Assembly (NCBI RefSeq): GCF_008329905.1 | Contig: NZ_CP032155.1 | Location: forward strand, 2,790,001 to 2,854,000 | Direction of reading: 5' to 3' | From: Mycobacterium sp. ELW1 | GTDB lineage: Bacteria; Actinomycetota; Actinomycetes; Mycobacteriales; Mycobacteriaceae | DNA length: 64,000 nucleotides | Shown: positions 44,208-53,232 of the stretch, piece after piece | Layout of the letters: every line of letters starts with the position of its first letter | How positions within the stretch are numbered: position 1 is the stretch's first letter | Translations under genes and position numbers: made by a program | The notes under the pieces: generated by a model | The model's database searches: none | Told to the model about the DNA's origin: nothing | The model's input: only the letters and a program-made list of their open reading frames with translations

Positions 44208-44245
44208 AATACGCCGCACTGTCAGCGTGGACAGTGCGGCGTATT
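44208..44245. terminator. Bidirectional hairpin terminator, perfect 16-bp stem
   Basis: AATACGCCGCACTGTC, loop AGCGTG, GACAGTGCGGCGTATT. It fills the 51-bp gap between the convergent permease (stop 44204) and NlpC/P60-type gene (stop 44256). Confidence 0.85.
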
Positions 44246-44255
44246 CGTCGACGTT

Positions 44256-44819
44256 CTATGCGGGTTGCGGAACGGAATCCCCTGGAGGAGGGGCGATATC
44301 GGCGCTGACCGGCACGATCTCGGGGGCCGGCGGAGGAACCTCGGCCGGCGGTGGCGGTGCGTTGATCGCATCGACGAACACCGGTGCGTCCGGAGCCGGC
44401 GGGGGAGCATCCGGCGCCGGTGGCGCGAGCGGATCCTGCATGTCCTCGGCGGGCATCGGCAGGTACATGTGGTGGGTGAACTGCGGCTGGTAGGCGCCGC
44501 CGCCGCCGACGCGCACGCCGCCGCCCTCACCACTGGAAACGGGGGTGCCGTCGGGCAGCGTGACTGCGGTGTGGCTGCCGTTCCAGCCGATCACCAGGGA
44601 ATTGGGGGCCGTTCCGTAGTGGAATCCGCGGGCGAGGAGGGCGGATTCCTCGTTGCCGGTGTGGAACCGGCTGCCGAAAGCAGGCCGTCCAGTGGCCACA
44701 TTGGACACCCAGGAGGCCAGTCCCGAGCAGTCGGTGCCAGCCGGTGTGTCCCCGCCGGGGACGTACGGCGTGCCTGACACCTGACTGATCAGAGTCATCA
44801 ACGTCGCGATTGCAAACAT
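44256..44819 (-). CDS. NlpC/P60-type cysteine peptidase-like protein
   Basis: 187 aa. An N-terminal helix, then GTPYVPGGDTPAGTDCSGLASWVSN with the catalytic Cys, and NGSHTAVTLPDG with the His: the papain-like NlpC/P60 arrangement that cuts peptidoglycan stem peptides. The C-terminal 60 residues are Pro/Ala-rich, as in wall-associated mycobacterial proteins. It lacks a clear signal peptide from the ATG at 44819; a frame extension to 44855 uses TTG and adds no better signal. Mycobacteriophage tail peptidases share the motif, so a phage origin is possible. Confidence 0.75.
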   Translation of the reverse strand: MFAIATLMTLISQVSGTPYVPGGDTPAGTDCSGLASWVSNVATGRPAFGSRFHTGNEESALLARGFHYGTAPNSLVIGWNGSHTAVTLPDGTPVSSGEGGGVRVGGGGAYQPQFTHHMYLPMPAEDMQDPLAPPAPDAPPPAPDAPVFVDAINAPPPPAEVPPPAPEIVPVSADIAPPPGDSVPQPA

Positions 44820-45130
44820 GCGGCCGAAACTAACAACAATTTGCGCATATACCAAAGTCTGTGCTTTTCACCACGTTTCGCGAAATGGTGTGGCCTGCAC
44901 AACAATAATTCTAAGAATTATAAGGATAATCCGATTGTGCAGCTTTGCGCACTCCGCGAATTAAACGCTATTACAAGGGATTTCGGCAAGGCCGCGTTGA
45001 CAGCATTTCGGCAGTGGTTGTCCAACCGAGTGGCCCATCGATCACCGCTCGTGACGGCGCCGAGACTACTTGAACGATTCAGGTGAGCCGGAATCGGGAC
45101 TTTGCCGTGATCGCGGCGGTGCGCCGAAGA
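44820..45130. other. AT-rich intergenic island with a nested palindrome
   Basis: 311 bp without a credible gene; an open frame at 44841-45086 lacks codon bias and any domain. Outer arms CTGCACAA (44895-44902) and TTGTGCAG (44935-44942) enclose an inner palindrome ATAATTC-TAA-GAATTAT (44905-44921). This local structure is unusual for the surrounding GC-rich DNA and could be an operator or an RNA hairpin. Confidence 0.5.
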
Positions 45131-46042
45131 TCAGCCTTCGGCGCGGACCTGGTCCTTGACCGCGGGCACGGTCGGCGGGGCGGTCTTCCAGTTCGGCAGA
45201 CCATCGGACTCCAGACCCACCGGCCAGCCCTCCTCGTGGACCTGTGCCCAATGCGAGTGATTGAGCTGGTGCAGCGTGAAGCAGGCGTTCAGCGCGTTGT
45301 AGAAGCCCATGTTGTCTTGCGTCTGATTGACCGCTTCTTTGGCCAGCAGCGCCGCCATCGTGGGCACCTCGGCGATCCGGCGCGCGAATTCCAGCGTCTT
45401 GTCCGCGAGCTCGTCTTGGGGGAAGACCTTCGAGATCATGCCCAGCTGATAGGCCTCGTCGACCTCCATGGCGTCACCGGTGAGCATCAGCTCCTTGGTC
45501 TTGCGCGGCCCGAACTCCCACGGATGGGCGAAGTATTCGACCCCGCACATGCCCAGCCGGGTGCCCACCACATCCGCGAACCGGGTGCCTTCGGCCGCCA
45601 CGATCAAATCGCAGGCCCACATCAGCATCAGCGCCGCCGCGTAGACGTCACCGTGCACCTGGGCGACGGTGATCTTGCGCAGATCGCGCCAGCGGCGGGT
45701 ATTGGCGAAGAAGTGGTGCCACTCCTGCAGCATCAGCTTCTCCGCGCCCTCCCGATTGGCGCCCAGGCCCTGGAAACTCGGGTGCTGGTCCGGCCCGGGG
45801 GTGTATTCGGCCCGCGACACCGCCGACCCGAGGTCGTGACCGGAGGAGAACATCGGGCCATGACCGCCCAGGATGACCACCCGAACCGTGTCGTCGGCCT
45901 CAGCGCGCAGGAACGCCTGGTTGAGCTCGACCAGCAGGCCGCGGTTCTGCGCGTTGCGCGCCTCAGGCCGGTTGAGCATGATGCGGACGATGCGGCCGTC
46001 ATCGAGCTCTTCGTAGGTCAGGAAGCGGTAATCGGTGGACAT
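45131..46042 (-). CDS. Enoyl-CoA hydratase/isomerase family protein
   Basis: 303 aa crotonase. VRIMLNRPEARNAQN opens the fold, FSSGHDLGS gives the oxyanion-hole segment, and WACDLIVAAEGTRFADVVGTRLGMCGVEYF carries the second oxyanion segment; the usual catalytic Glu positions are only partly conserved, so hydratase versus other crotonase activity is open. It is the last gene of a six-gene leftward operon that also holds two AMP-ligases and an SDR, fitting the hydration step of side-chain or ring beta-oxidation. Confidence 0.9.
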   Translation of the reverse strand: MSTDYRFLTYEELDDGRIVRIMLNRPEARNAQNRGLLVELNQAFLRAEADDTVRVVILGGHGPMFSSGHDLGSAVSRAEYTPGPDQHPSFQGLGANREGAEKLMLQEWHHFFANTRRWRDLRKITVAQVHGDVYAAALMLMWACDLIVAAEGTRFADVVGTRLGMCGVEYFAHPWEFGPRKTKELMLTGDAMEVDEAYQLGMISKVFPQDELADKTLEFARRIAEVPTMAALLAKEAVNQTQDNMGFYNALNACFTLHQLNHSHWAQVHEEGWPVGLESDGLPNWKTAPPTVPAVKDQVRAEG

Positions 46043-46071
46043 AGCGGCATTCTATGCAGACGAGAACGCCG

Positions 46072-47541
46072 TTACCCGAGCCGGGCGCGCAATTCGCGCT
46101 TGAGCACCTTGCCGTAGCTGTTCTTCGGCAGTTCGTCGACGAAGACGTAGCGCTTGGGCCGCTTGAACCGGGCGATCCGGTCCAGCAGGTGGGCGTCGAG
46201 CGTCGGGCCGGCAGCGGAGCCCACGACGAACGCCACGACGACCTCCCCCCATTCCGGATCCGGCGCACCGACCACGCAGGCCTCGGCGACGTCCGGATGC
46301 TCCAGCAGCGCCTCCTCCACCTCCCGCGGATAGATGTTGCTACCACCGCTGATCACCACGTCCTTGGAGCGGTCGTGCAAGGTCAGGTAGCCACGGTCGT
46401 CGAACGAGCCCATGTCCCCGGTGTACAGCCAGCCCTGCCTGACGGTGTCGCGGGTGGCCTCCGGGTTATTCCAATACCCGGACATCACCACGTCGCCCCG
46501 GCACACGATCTCACCGATCTGGCCCGGCTCGGCGCGACCGCCGTCCGCGCGCAGCACTGCCACCTCGACCCCGGCCCGGGGGTATCCCACCGACCCGAGG
46601 ATCGCGTCGTCGGCGAGTTCGTGGTCGTCGCGCCGCAATCCGGTGATCGTCATCGGAGATTCACCCTGGCCGTAGATCTGCGCGAAGACCGGCCCGAACG
46701 CGGCCATCGCTTTCTTGAGGCCGTCGACGTACATCGGGCCGCCGCCGTACACGATCATCCGCAGGGTGGCGGGTGCCTCGCGCCCGGTGTCGACCAGGCG
46801 CTGAATCATCGTGGGAGCCAGGAACGCCGACGATCCCGGATATGCCGCGCAGAGATCGAGAAACTCGTCCGGGTCGAACGCGCCGGATGCCGAAACCACC
46901 TGCCGCACGCCGCGCAGCACGTAGGGCGCGATGTAGAGACCGGAGCCGTGCGACATCGGGGCGGCGTGCAGCAGGCTGCAATTCTCATCCGGGGAATCGA
47001 TGTCGGCCAGGTGCGCCACCGTCATCGCGGTGAGGCTGCGATGGGACAGCATCGCTCCTTTGGAGCGACCGGTGGTGCCGCTGGTGTAGAAGAGCCACGC
47101 CAGCGTCGACGGGTCGGTCACCGGGACTTCGGCGGGCGGGGCGGTGAACAGCCGGTCGTAGTCCGGGCCACCGATCCGCTCGACGTCGACCGGGCTGTAC
47201 GGCGTCAGATCGGCCGCGATCTTCGGGGATGCGAATACCTTTGCCGCACCGCAGTCTTCGAGAATCTGTGCCATCTCGCGGGGATGGAGCTTGAAGTTGA
47301 CCGGGACGACGACACATTCGGCCGCCCACACCCCGTAGAACAGTTCGATGATTTCCGCGCGGTTCTCGCTGGCGATAGCGATCCGCTGGCCTGGTGCGTG
47401 GACGCGCCGAAGCGATGCGGCCAATCGCAGCGCCCGCTGCCTGAGCTCGCTCCAGGTGTGCAGCTGCTGCTCGCCGCGGTAGACCGCGCCGCGGTCGGCG
47501 AACCGGGCCGCGGCCTGATCGAGGGTGGCGAACAGGTTCAC
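46072..47541 (-). CDS. Acyl-CoA synthetase / AMP-dependent ligase
   Basis: 489 aa ANL-superfamily enzyme that activates a carboxylic acid as acyl-AMP and then acyl-CoA. The P-loop [11 protein letters not shown] is near residues 151-161, YGQGESPMT later, the hinge [14 protein letters not shown], and the catalytic Lys near the end in [13 protein letters not shown]. The GTG at 47541 overlaps the SDR stop by 4 bp. The enoyl-CoA hydratase follows 29 bp downstream. Confidence 0.93.
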   Translation of the reverse strand: MNLFATLDQAAARFADRGAVYRGEQQLHTWSELRQRALRLAASLRRVHAPGQRIAIASENRAEIIELFYGVWAAECVVVPVNFKLHPREMAQILEDCGAAKVFASPKIAADLTPYSPVDVERIGGPDYDRLFTAPPAEVPVTDPSTLAWLFYTSGTTGRSKGAMLSHRSLTAMTVAHLADIDSPDENCSLLHAAPMSHGSGLYIAPYVLRGVRQVVSASGAFDPDEFLDLCAAYPGSSAFLAPTMIQRLVDTGREAPATLRMIVYGGGPMYVDGLKKAMAAFGPVFAQIYGQGESPMTITGLRRDDHELADDAILGSVGYPRAGVEVAVLRADGGRAEPGQIGEIVCRGDVVMSGYWNNPEATRDTVRQGWLYTGDMGSFDDRGYLTLHDRSKDVVISGGSNIYPREVEEALLEHPDVAEACVVGAPDPEWGEVVVAFVVGSAAGPTLDAHLLDRIARFKRPKRYVFVDELPKNSYGKVLKRELRARLG

Positions 47542-48320
47542 CGAGCGACCCACTCCGAGGTCAGGGCGAAGTCCGACAGATACTTGGTCGAGCTCCAACC
47601 GCCGTCGACCACGATGGTCTGGCCGTTGATGAAACTTCCTGCGGGGGAGCACAGGAACGCCACCGTGCCGGCGATGTCCTCGACCCGTCCGAGTCGGGTG
47701 TGCGGTGTCATCTCCGTCTGCATCTTCCGGAAGCCGGGATCGTCCAGACGGTGCTCCACCATCGGGGTGACCGTGACGCCCGGCGCCACGGCATTGCTGC
47801 GAATTCCTTGTGCGCCATACTGGCACGCGATGTGCAGAGTCAGTGCGGTCAGGCCGCCCTTGGCTGCGGAGTAGGCACCGCCGCGCAGACCGCCGACCAC
47901 CGCGAAGGTCGAGGTGACGTTGATGATCGCCGAGCCCGGGCGCATGTGCGGGATCGCCTCACGGGCGAGCCGGAACGGAGAGCGCAGCATGACGCCGAGG
48001 AAGTAATCCAGTGTCTCGTCGTCGGTTTCGTGCAGTGGTTTGGGGCTGCCGACGCCCGCGTTGTTGACCAGGAAGTCGATGTGTCCCCACCGGGAGACCG
48101 CTTCCTCGACGATCCGCTGCGGTGCGTCGTCGTCGGTGAGGTCGACGGCCAGGGTGGCGACCCGGTCGGGGGCACCGACGGCGTCCTCCAACGCAGTCAG
48201 CCGTCCCGCGTCGCGGCCGGTACCGAGGACGGCCATCCCCGCCGCGGCGAGTGTTGTGGCGCAGGCGAATCCGATGCCGCTGCTGGCGCCGGTCACTACC
48301 GCTACCTGGAAGTCACTCAT
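47538..48320 (-). CDS. Short-chain dehydrogenase/reductase
   Basis: 260 aa classical SDR. Cofactor motif TGASSGIG (residues about 11-18), NNAGVGSP, the catalytic Ser in [11 protein letters not shown], and YSAAK with Tyr and Lys. It interconverts an alcohol and ketone (or hydroxyacyl-CoA and ketoacyl-CoA) with NAD(P). Start and stop overlap both ligase genes by 4 bp, so the three are translationally coupled. Confidence 0.93.
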   Translation of the reverse strand: MSDFQVAVVTGASSGIGFACATTLAAAGMAVLGTGRDAGRLTALEDAVGAPDRVATLAVDLTDDDAPQRIVEEAVSRWGHIDFLVNNAGVGSPKPLHETDDETLDYFLGVMLRSPFRLAREAIPHMRPGSAIINVTSTFAVVGGLRGGAYSAAKGGLTALTLHIACQYGAQGIRSNAVAPGVTVTPMVEHRLDDPGFRKMQTEMTPHTRLGRVEDIAGTVAFLCSPAGSFINGQTIVVDGGWSSTKYLSDFALTSEWVAR

Positions 48321-49882
48321 TCGCTTTCGACCAATCTCGCTCGGATCCGGTGTTTGAGTACTTTTCCGGCGTCGTTCTTGGGCAGCGCGTCCCAGATCAC
48401 GACCTGCTCGGGCCATTTGAACTTCGCGACACCGGCGGCCTGCAGGTAGTCGCGCAGATCGCCGACGTCTGGTCCCGGTGCCCGGTCGGTGACGATCACC
48501 GCGCAGGCGCGCTCCCCGGTGCGCGGATCGGGCACCCCGACGATCGCGATCTCGCTGATGCCGGGGTGGCCGAGCAGCAGATCCTCGACCTCCTTGGGCG
48601 CGATGTTCTCGCCGTTGCGGATCACGATGTCCTTGGCCCGGCCCGTGACGACGAGATAGCGGCCGTCCACCCAGTGACCGAGGTCGCCGGTGCGGAAGTA
48701 GCCGTCGGCATCGAAGGCGTCGGTGTCGTCGTCCGGGTGCAGGTAACCCAGCAGCATCTGCGGGCCGCGTGCCCGGATTTCACCGTCCACGATCGTGACG
48801 TCGGCGATGCCGGGTCGGCCGTCGGTGTCGGCGGCGTGGTCGCGATCGTCGGGAGCGCCGATCGTCGTGACCGGCACCTCGGTGGAGCCGTACACCCGGG
48901 TGACCATCGCCTGCTCGAAATAGTCGGCCGCAGTGCGGATCAGCTGCGGCGGGACCGAGGCACCGCCGCAGATGAACACCCGCAGGTCCGGCAACCGGGT
49001 GTTCGCGCGTTGGGCGGCGCCGAGAATCGCCTGCAGGAACGGCGTCGCGCCGGCGATGTGCGTGCAGTGTTCGGCGCTCAGCAGTGCGACCGCGTCGTCG
49101 GAGTTCCACCGATCCATCAGCACCGCGGTGGTTCCCAGCAGGACTGGGCATTCGAACGCATAAATCGACCCACCGATGTGGGCGATGGGGGAGGGAACCA
49201 GGAATGCCGACCCAGGGTCGATCAGCCAGTGCCCGCCGATCTGGCGAATCAAGGCGTGAATCGAATTATGGCTGTGAAGAACACCTTTGGGGTGTCCGGT
49301 GGTGCCGGAGGTGTAGAGGATCATCCGGACGGCGTCGGGGTCCAGAGTCGGAGCCGCGGCCGAAGCCGGCCGGCTCGGCAGCGAGTCGAATGCGAGCTGT
49401 CCGGACAGCGGGTCGCCGCGGACCACGATGACAACCGGTGGATCGGGCAGCGTCGCGGTGACCCGCTGGAGCATCGCCGCGTAGTCGTGACCGCCGATGT
49501 CGCCGGGGACGAAGATCATTCGCACATCGGCGTCAGCCAGGATGAACGCCAGCTCGTGGTCACGCAGCGACGGCAGAATCGGATTGACCACCATGCCGGC
49601 CGCCGTCGCTGCGTGGTAGACGATCGCCGCTTCATGCCAGTTGGGCAACATGAACGACACCACGCTCCCGGCGGGGATCCGGGTCAGCATCACGCCGGCC
49701 AGCCGGCTCGCCCGATCGTGAAGCGTTGCGCAGTCGAGGCGCACCGGGCCGTCGACGAGGACCTCCCGCCGTGGGGTGTCGCGGGCGGCGGCGGCCAACG
49801 CGTCCGCCAGGGTGTCGTGCACCCACGATCCGGAAGCGTAGGCCCGGGTGGCCAATTCGGCGTCACGCTGCGCGGTGCGCAC
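48317..49882 (-). CDS. Acyl-CoA synthetase / AMP-dependent ligase
   Basis: 521 aa second ANL enzyme of the operon. P-loop [11 protein letters not shown] near 188-198, [10 protein letters not shown], hinge [30 protein letters not shown] and the catalytic Lys in [13 protein letters not shown]. Closest in style to cyclohexanecarboxylate/long-chain CoA ligases of the FadD group. The GTG start at 49882 is 6 bp after the regulator gene. Two ligases in one operon suggest activation of an acid at two stages. Confidence 0.92.
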   Translation of the reverse strand: MRTAQRDAELATRAYASGSWVHDTLADALAAAARDTPRREVLVDGPVRLDCATLHDRASRLAGVMLTRIPAGSVVSFMLPNWHEAAIVYHAATAAGMVVNPILPSLRDHELAFILADADVRMIFVPGDIGGHDYAAMLQRVTATLPDPPVVIVVRGDPLSGQLAFDSLPSRPASAAAPTLDPDAVRMILYTSGTTGHPKGVLHSHNSIHALIRQIGGHWLIDPGSAFLVPSPIAHIGGSIYAFECPVLLGTTAVLMDRWNSDDAVALLSAEHCTHIAGATPFLQAILGAAQRANTRLPDLRVFICGGASVPPQLIRTAADYFEQAMVTRVYGSTEVPVTTIGAPDDRDHAADTDGRPGIADVTIVDGEIRARGPQMLLGYLHPDDDTDAFDADGYFRTGDLGHWVDGRYLVVTGRAKDIVIRNGENIAPKEVEDLLLGHPGISEIAIVGVPDPRTGERACAVIVTDRAPGPDVGDLRDYLQAAGVAKFKWPEQVVIWDALPKNDAGKVLKHRIRARLVESE

Positions 49883-49888
49883 GGCCCG

Positions 49889-50629
49889 TCAGCCCTTCAC
49901 CCGTCGCATCGTCATCGAATGGCGGAATCGCGAGGCCGGGTGGGTGTTGACGGTGACCTGGGCGATCTCGCCATCGGACGTGATGTAGGTGCGCTGCATC
50001 TCGAGGGCGGGTGTGCCCGGTTCGACCTTGAGCCGTCCGGCCAGTTCGAGGCCGACCTGGACCGCGGAGATCTCTTGCCGCACTTCGACGATGCTGAGCC
50101 CGAACAGGTCCTCGATGAGCGGGAAGATCGGCCCGCTGTGGTTCTGCAACATCCGGCCCACCGCCGCGAATGCCCGGTTGATGTAGTACTCGGTCCGACA
50201 GACCGGGGCGTCTGCCCCGTCAGCGCCGCGGAATCCCCGCACCGCCAGCCATTCGTCGCCGGCCGCCAGCCCTGTCCGGTGCTCGAGTTCGTCGTCGATC
50301 GTGACCATGGCGATCGATTCGATGGCGAACCGGGCACCGGTCGCGAATGCCAGCAGATCGTTGATGGACACCACATCCTGGACGTAGGCGTGCGCCGACG
50401 GCCGCGGCACCACCATCGTGCCTGCCCGCGGCCGGGACGACACCAGGTTGTCCTCGCGCAGCCGTCGCAAGGCTTCGCGCACCGTATATCGGCTGACCGA
50501 AAATCGCTGACACAGTTCGTGTTCGGTGGGCAGCTGAGAACCGACGGGGTACACCCCGTCCACGATCTCCTTGCGCAGCGTGCGGGCCACCTGGATGTAG
50601 CGGTGGTCGCCGGACTCGGGATGCGGCAT
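49889..50629 (-). CDS. GntR-family regulator (HutC/UTRA subfamily)
   Basis: 246 aa. N-terminal winged helix (YIQVARTLRKEIVDGVYPVG, then LCQRFSVSRYTVREALRRL, residues about 10-60) and a C-terminal UTRA ligand domain (VCRTEYYINR, VGLELAGRLKV). GGAGGAG precedes the ATG at 50629. It is the second gene of the leftward operon and sits 1 bp after the NHL-type gene, so it is autoregulated. HutC-type regulators bind palindromes, and two related ones lie at 52246-52258 and 52343-52356. Probable pathway-specific repressor released by a substrate or intermediate. Confidence 0.9.
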   Translation of the reverse strand: MPHPESGDHRYIQVARTLRKEIVDGVYPVGSQLPTEHELCQRFSVSRYTVREALRRLREDNLVSSRPRAGTMVVPRPSAHAYVQDVVSINDLLAFATGARFAIESIAMVTIDDELEHRTGLAAGDEWLAVRGFRGADGADAPVCRTEYYINRAFAAVGRMLQNHSGPIFPLIEDLFGLSIVEVRQEISAVQVGLELAGRLKVEPGTPALEMQRTYITSDGEIAQVTVNTHPASRFRHSMTMRRVKG

Positions 50630-50630
50630 G

Positions 50631-52220
50631 TCAGCTCCTCCGGCGCAGGGCCAGGACACTGCCGTCGGCATCCGCCGAGACGTACACGGTGCCGTCCGGC
50701 GCGGCGGCGATCCCGGCGAAGGGCCCCTGGGGACCCGAGAACGGTGGCATGCCGCGCAGCGGCTTGGGGGTGACGCCGGGCGGGGCGCCGACCGGAAGAC
50801 CCGAGGCGATCGTGGTGCGGGATCCGCTGTCCAGATCGACTTCGAGCAGCGACTTGGTGTCGGTGTCGACGATGTAGAGCCGGTTACCGTCCACCAGAAT
50901 GCCCTGCGGACAACCCAATCCGTCCACCACCGGGTCGATCGTGCCGCCGTCGACCCTGACCACCCGGCCGCGTTCGCTGACCAGCGGGCTGCCGTCGGGC
51001 CCGAAGGTCACCCCGACCGGGGTGTCCAGTCCGGTTGCCAGTACCTCGGTGCGACCGGCGTCCGCCGACACCAGCCGCCCGGTGCCCTGCTCGACGGCGA
51101 CTATGCCGCGCGCTCCGACGGCCACCCCGTAGAGCTGGTCCAATCCGTCTGCCAGAAAATCGCTTTCGCCGTCGGCGGGGCGGAACCGGGCGACCTGCCC
51201 GCCTGAGGTCGTCACCACGTATTCGCCCGGCCCTGTCGCGGTGACCCCCCGAATGAAACCGGGGTAGCCCGGGCTGAACAGCATGCCCAGGGTCTCGAGG
51301 GTGCCGTCGGCGCGCAGCGCATAGAAGTAGGTGCCGTCAGCGATGTACACCACGCCGTCGGGGCCGACCGTGAGATCCAGCGGCCAGTTCAGCCCGCCGG
51401 GCAACGCGGTGCGGGTCTGCAGTCCGTCGAGGATCTCGGTGATCTCACCGGTGAAGTTGGAGACGAACATTCTGTTCCCCACGAAGGTGAGGTTGTCCAG
51501 TCCGGGACTGAGATTGGCCAGCACCGTCTGCTGCCCGGTGCGCGGATCGATCTGCAGCACCTGGCCGCTGTGTACCTGGGTGGAGACCAGATTCCCGTTC
51601 GCGTCGAACTTGACCGCATCGGGCACGCCCAGGCCGCCGGCCACCACGTCGGGGCCGCCGCCATCCGGATCGATGCGCCAGATCTCGTTGGCCCCCATCA
51701 CCGGGAAGTACAGCAGCCCGTCGGGTCCGACCTCCATCGCGTTCGGTGAGGGCACGTTCTCCAACAGGATGCGCGGCGGGCCGCCGGCCGGATCGAGCTC
51801 GAGGAGGCGGCCACCCTCGCGGCATTCACCGATGAAGAGCCGGCCGCGGTGCACGGTGATGCCGTTGGCGCACGGCAGATCGTCGCGCAGCACCCGGGTG
51901 GTGCCGTCGACGGCCCGCATGCTGACCCGCCCGTCCATCACCTCGGTGGCATACAGGTTCCCGGCATCGTCGAACGCGACGTCGTCCGGGGCGATGATGT
52001 CGCCGCCCTTGGCGCTGATCGTGTCGAGTGATCCGGTCCCGATGTCCAGGGCGCTGATCTGGCTGCCGGTCACCTGAGCGATGTACACCCGACCGTCCGG
52101 ACCGGTCCGCAGACCGTTGGCGCCGAACAGCCGGCTGGGCGCGGTCCGGCGCTCGATGGTCCAGCCCTCGGCCACCACCGGGGGTTGGACGAGGGTGAAG
52201 CGGCCGTTCTGCTGCAGCAT
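50631..52220 (-). CDS. NHL/SMP-30-like beta-propeller protein (possible lactonase)
   Basis: 529 aa from the ATG at 52220; an ATG at 52268 is in frame but would place the operator inside the gene. The protein is a series of propeller blades with repeated GPDGLLYFPVMGANEIWRID-like units (DGRVYIAQ, AGNLYATE, NGNLVSTQ, DGVVYIAD, DGTVYVSADADG). SMP-30/gluconolactonase-type proteins use acidic and Asn residues at the propeller centre to bind a metal and open lactones. As first gene of an operon facing a Baeyer-Villiger enzyme, a lactone- or ester-hydrolase role is attractive but unproven. No signal peptide. Confidence 0.75.
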   Translation of the reverse strand: MLQQNGRFTLVQPPVVAEGWTIERRTAPSRLFGANGLRTGPDGRVYIAQVTGSQISALDIGTGSLDTISAKGGDIIAPDDVAFDDAGNLYATEVMDGRVSMRAVDGTTRVLRDDLPCANGITVHRGRLFIGECREGGRLLELDPAGGPPRILLENVPSPNAMEVGPDGLLYFPVMGANEIWRIDPDGGGPDVVAGGLGVPDAVKFDANGNLVSTQVHSGQVLQIDPRTGQQTVLANLSPGLDNLTFVGNRMFVSNFTGEITEILDGLQTRTALPGGLNWPLDLTVGPDGVVYIADGTYFYALRADGTLETLGMLFSPGYPGFIRGVTATGPGEYVVTTSGGQVARFRPADGESDFLADGLDQLYGVAVGARGIVAVEQGTGRLVSADAGRTEVLATGLDTPVGVTFGPDGSPLVSERGRVVRVDGGTIDPVVDGLGCPQGILVDGNRLYIVDTDTKSLLEVDLDSGSRTTIASGLPVGAPPGVTPKPLRGMPPFSGPQGPFAGIAAAPDGTVYVSADADGSVLALRRRS

Positions 52221-52245
52221 CACGGCGTGACCGTACCAAGCTGAT

Positions 52246-52258
52246 TTAGTCCAGACAA
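52246..52258. promoter_or_regulatory. Candidate GntR operator 1 (leftward operon)
   Basis: TTAGTCCAGACAA, an imperfect version of the palindrome at 52343-52356, located 26 bp before the NHL-type gene start. The shared core is GTCC-R-GAC. Confidence 0.6.
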
Positions 52259-52275
52259 TAGCCGCCATAATTCTT

Positions 52276-52309
52276 CGCAGCGGCCCTTGACGGGCCTATA
52301 ACCGCTGCG
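52276..52309. repeat. Nested inverted repeat between the two operators
   Basis: Outer arms CGCAGCGG (52276-52283) and CCGCTGCG (52302-52309), inner arms GGCCC (52282-52286) and GGGCC (52292-52296). It sits midway between the divergent promoters. Confidence 0.6.
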
Positions 52310-52342
52310 GAATCATGTTCTCCATTCGGCAGAGCGTAGATA

Positions 52343-52356
52343 TTTGTCCGGACAAA
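52343..52356. promoter_or_regulatory. Candidate GntR operator 2 (rightward operon)
   Basis: TTTGTCCGGACAAA, a perfect 14-bp palindrome 19 bp before the SDR start at 52375. Confidence 0.75.
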
Positions 52357-52374
52357 GACGAGTGAAAGCAGGGC

Positions 52375-53220
52375 ATGGCGGATCTCCTCAGGCTCGACGG
52401 CCGCATCGTGGTGGTGTCGGGCGCCGGCGGCGGCGGCATCGGAACCGCCGTCACCGACATGGCCGCACGGGCCGGCGCGACCGTCGTCGCCGTCAGTCGC
52501 TCACAGGACAACCTCGACACCCACATCGGCCCGCTGATCGCCGACGGACTGCCGATCGTGCCGGTGACGGCGGACGCCGCGACCGACGACGGGATCGCTG
52601 CCGTGCTGGCCGTGGTGCGCCGCACCGAGGGGCGACTGCACGGCCTGGTCAACGTTGCCGGCGGCGCCGCGCCCTCGACATGGATGCCCGCCACCCGGGT
52701 CAGCCGTGAGGACTGGCGAAACCTGTTCACCGCCAACCTCGAGACGATGTTCTTCATGAGCCAGGCGGTGGCCGCCGAGATCCGGGCGGCCGGCGGGCCC
52801 GGTTCGATCGTGTCGGTCTCCTCGATCAGCGGGATGAACACCGCGCCCTTCCACATCGCCTACGGCACGGCCAAAGCCGCGATCGTCGCGGCCACCCGCA
52901 CCCTCGCGGTCGAACTCGCACCCGACGAGATCCGGGTCAATGCGGTGGCGCCCGGAGTCACCGAGACCGCGGCGTCGCGTACCTATGTCGACGCCGATCC
53001 GGAACGGGATCGAGCGGCGATCGCGATGGGACGGCGGGCACAACCGGAAGAACAGGCCGGCGCCATCCTGTTCCTGCTCTCGGACCTCGCCGGCTACATC
53101 ACCGGCCAGACCCTGCTCGTCGACGGTGGTCTGGACCTGCGATGGAGCCATCTGCGCGCCGACAACACCTCGCTGTTCCTCGCCGACGACGACTTTCGCC
53201 GCGAGATCAGCAGGCCCTGA
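52375..53220 (+). CDS. Short-chain dehydrogenase/reductase
   Basis: 281 aa. Cofactor motif SGAGGGGIG (about residues 15-23), NVAGGAAP, Ser in VSVSSISGMN and YGTAK for Tyr/Lys, and the C-terminal VDGGLDLRW. First gene of the rightward operon, with AAAGCAGG just upstream. Likely oxidises an alcohol made by the hydroxylase to a ketone, the substrate form for the monooxygenase downstream. Which step it takes is inference. Confidence 0.92.
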   Translation: MADLLRLDGRIVVVSGAGGGGIGTAVTDMAARAGATVVAVSRSQDNLDTHIGPLIADGLPIVPVTADAATDDGIAAVLAVVRRTEGRLHGLVNVAGGAAPSTWMPATRVSREDWRNLFTANLETMFFMSQAVAAEIRAAGGPGSIVSVSSISGMNTAPFHIAYGTAKAAIVAATRTLAVELAPDEIRVNAVAPGVTETAASRTYVDADPERDRAAIAMGRRAQPEEQAGAILFLLSDLAGYITGQTLLVDGGLDLRWSHLRADNTSLFLADDDFRREISRP

Positions 53221-53232
53221 AAGGATTTGACG

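Noticed and set aside
44841..45086. 81-codon plus-strand frame in the AT-rich gap
   Set aside because: Atypical codon use, no Shine-Dalgarno, no recognisable domain.
48251..50773. 840-codon open frame on the plus strand
   Set aside because: Antisense to the ligase and GntR genes, which have full motifs; the frame is His/Arg-rich without a fold.
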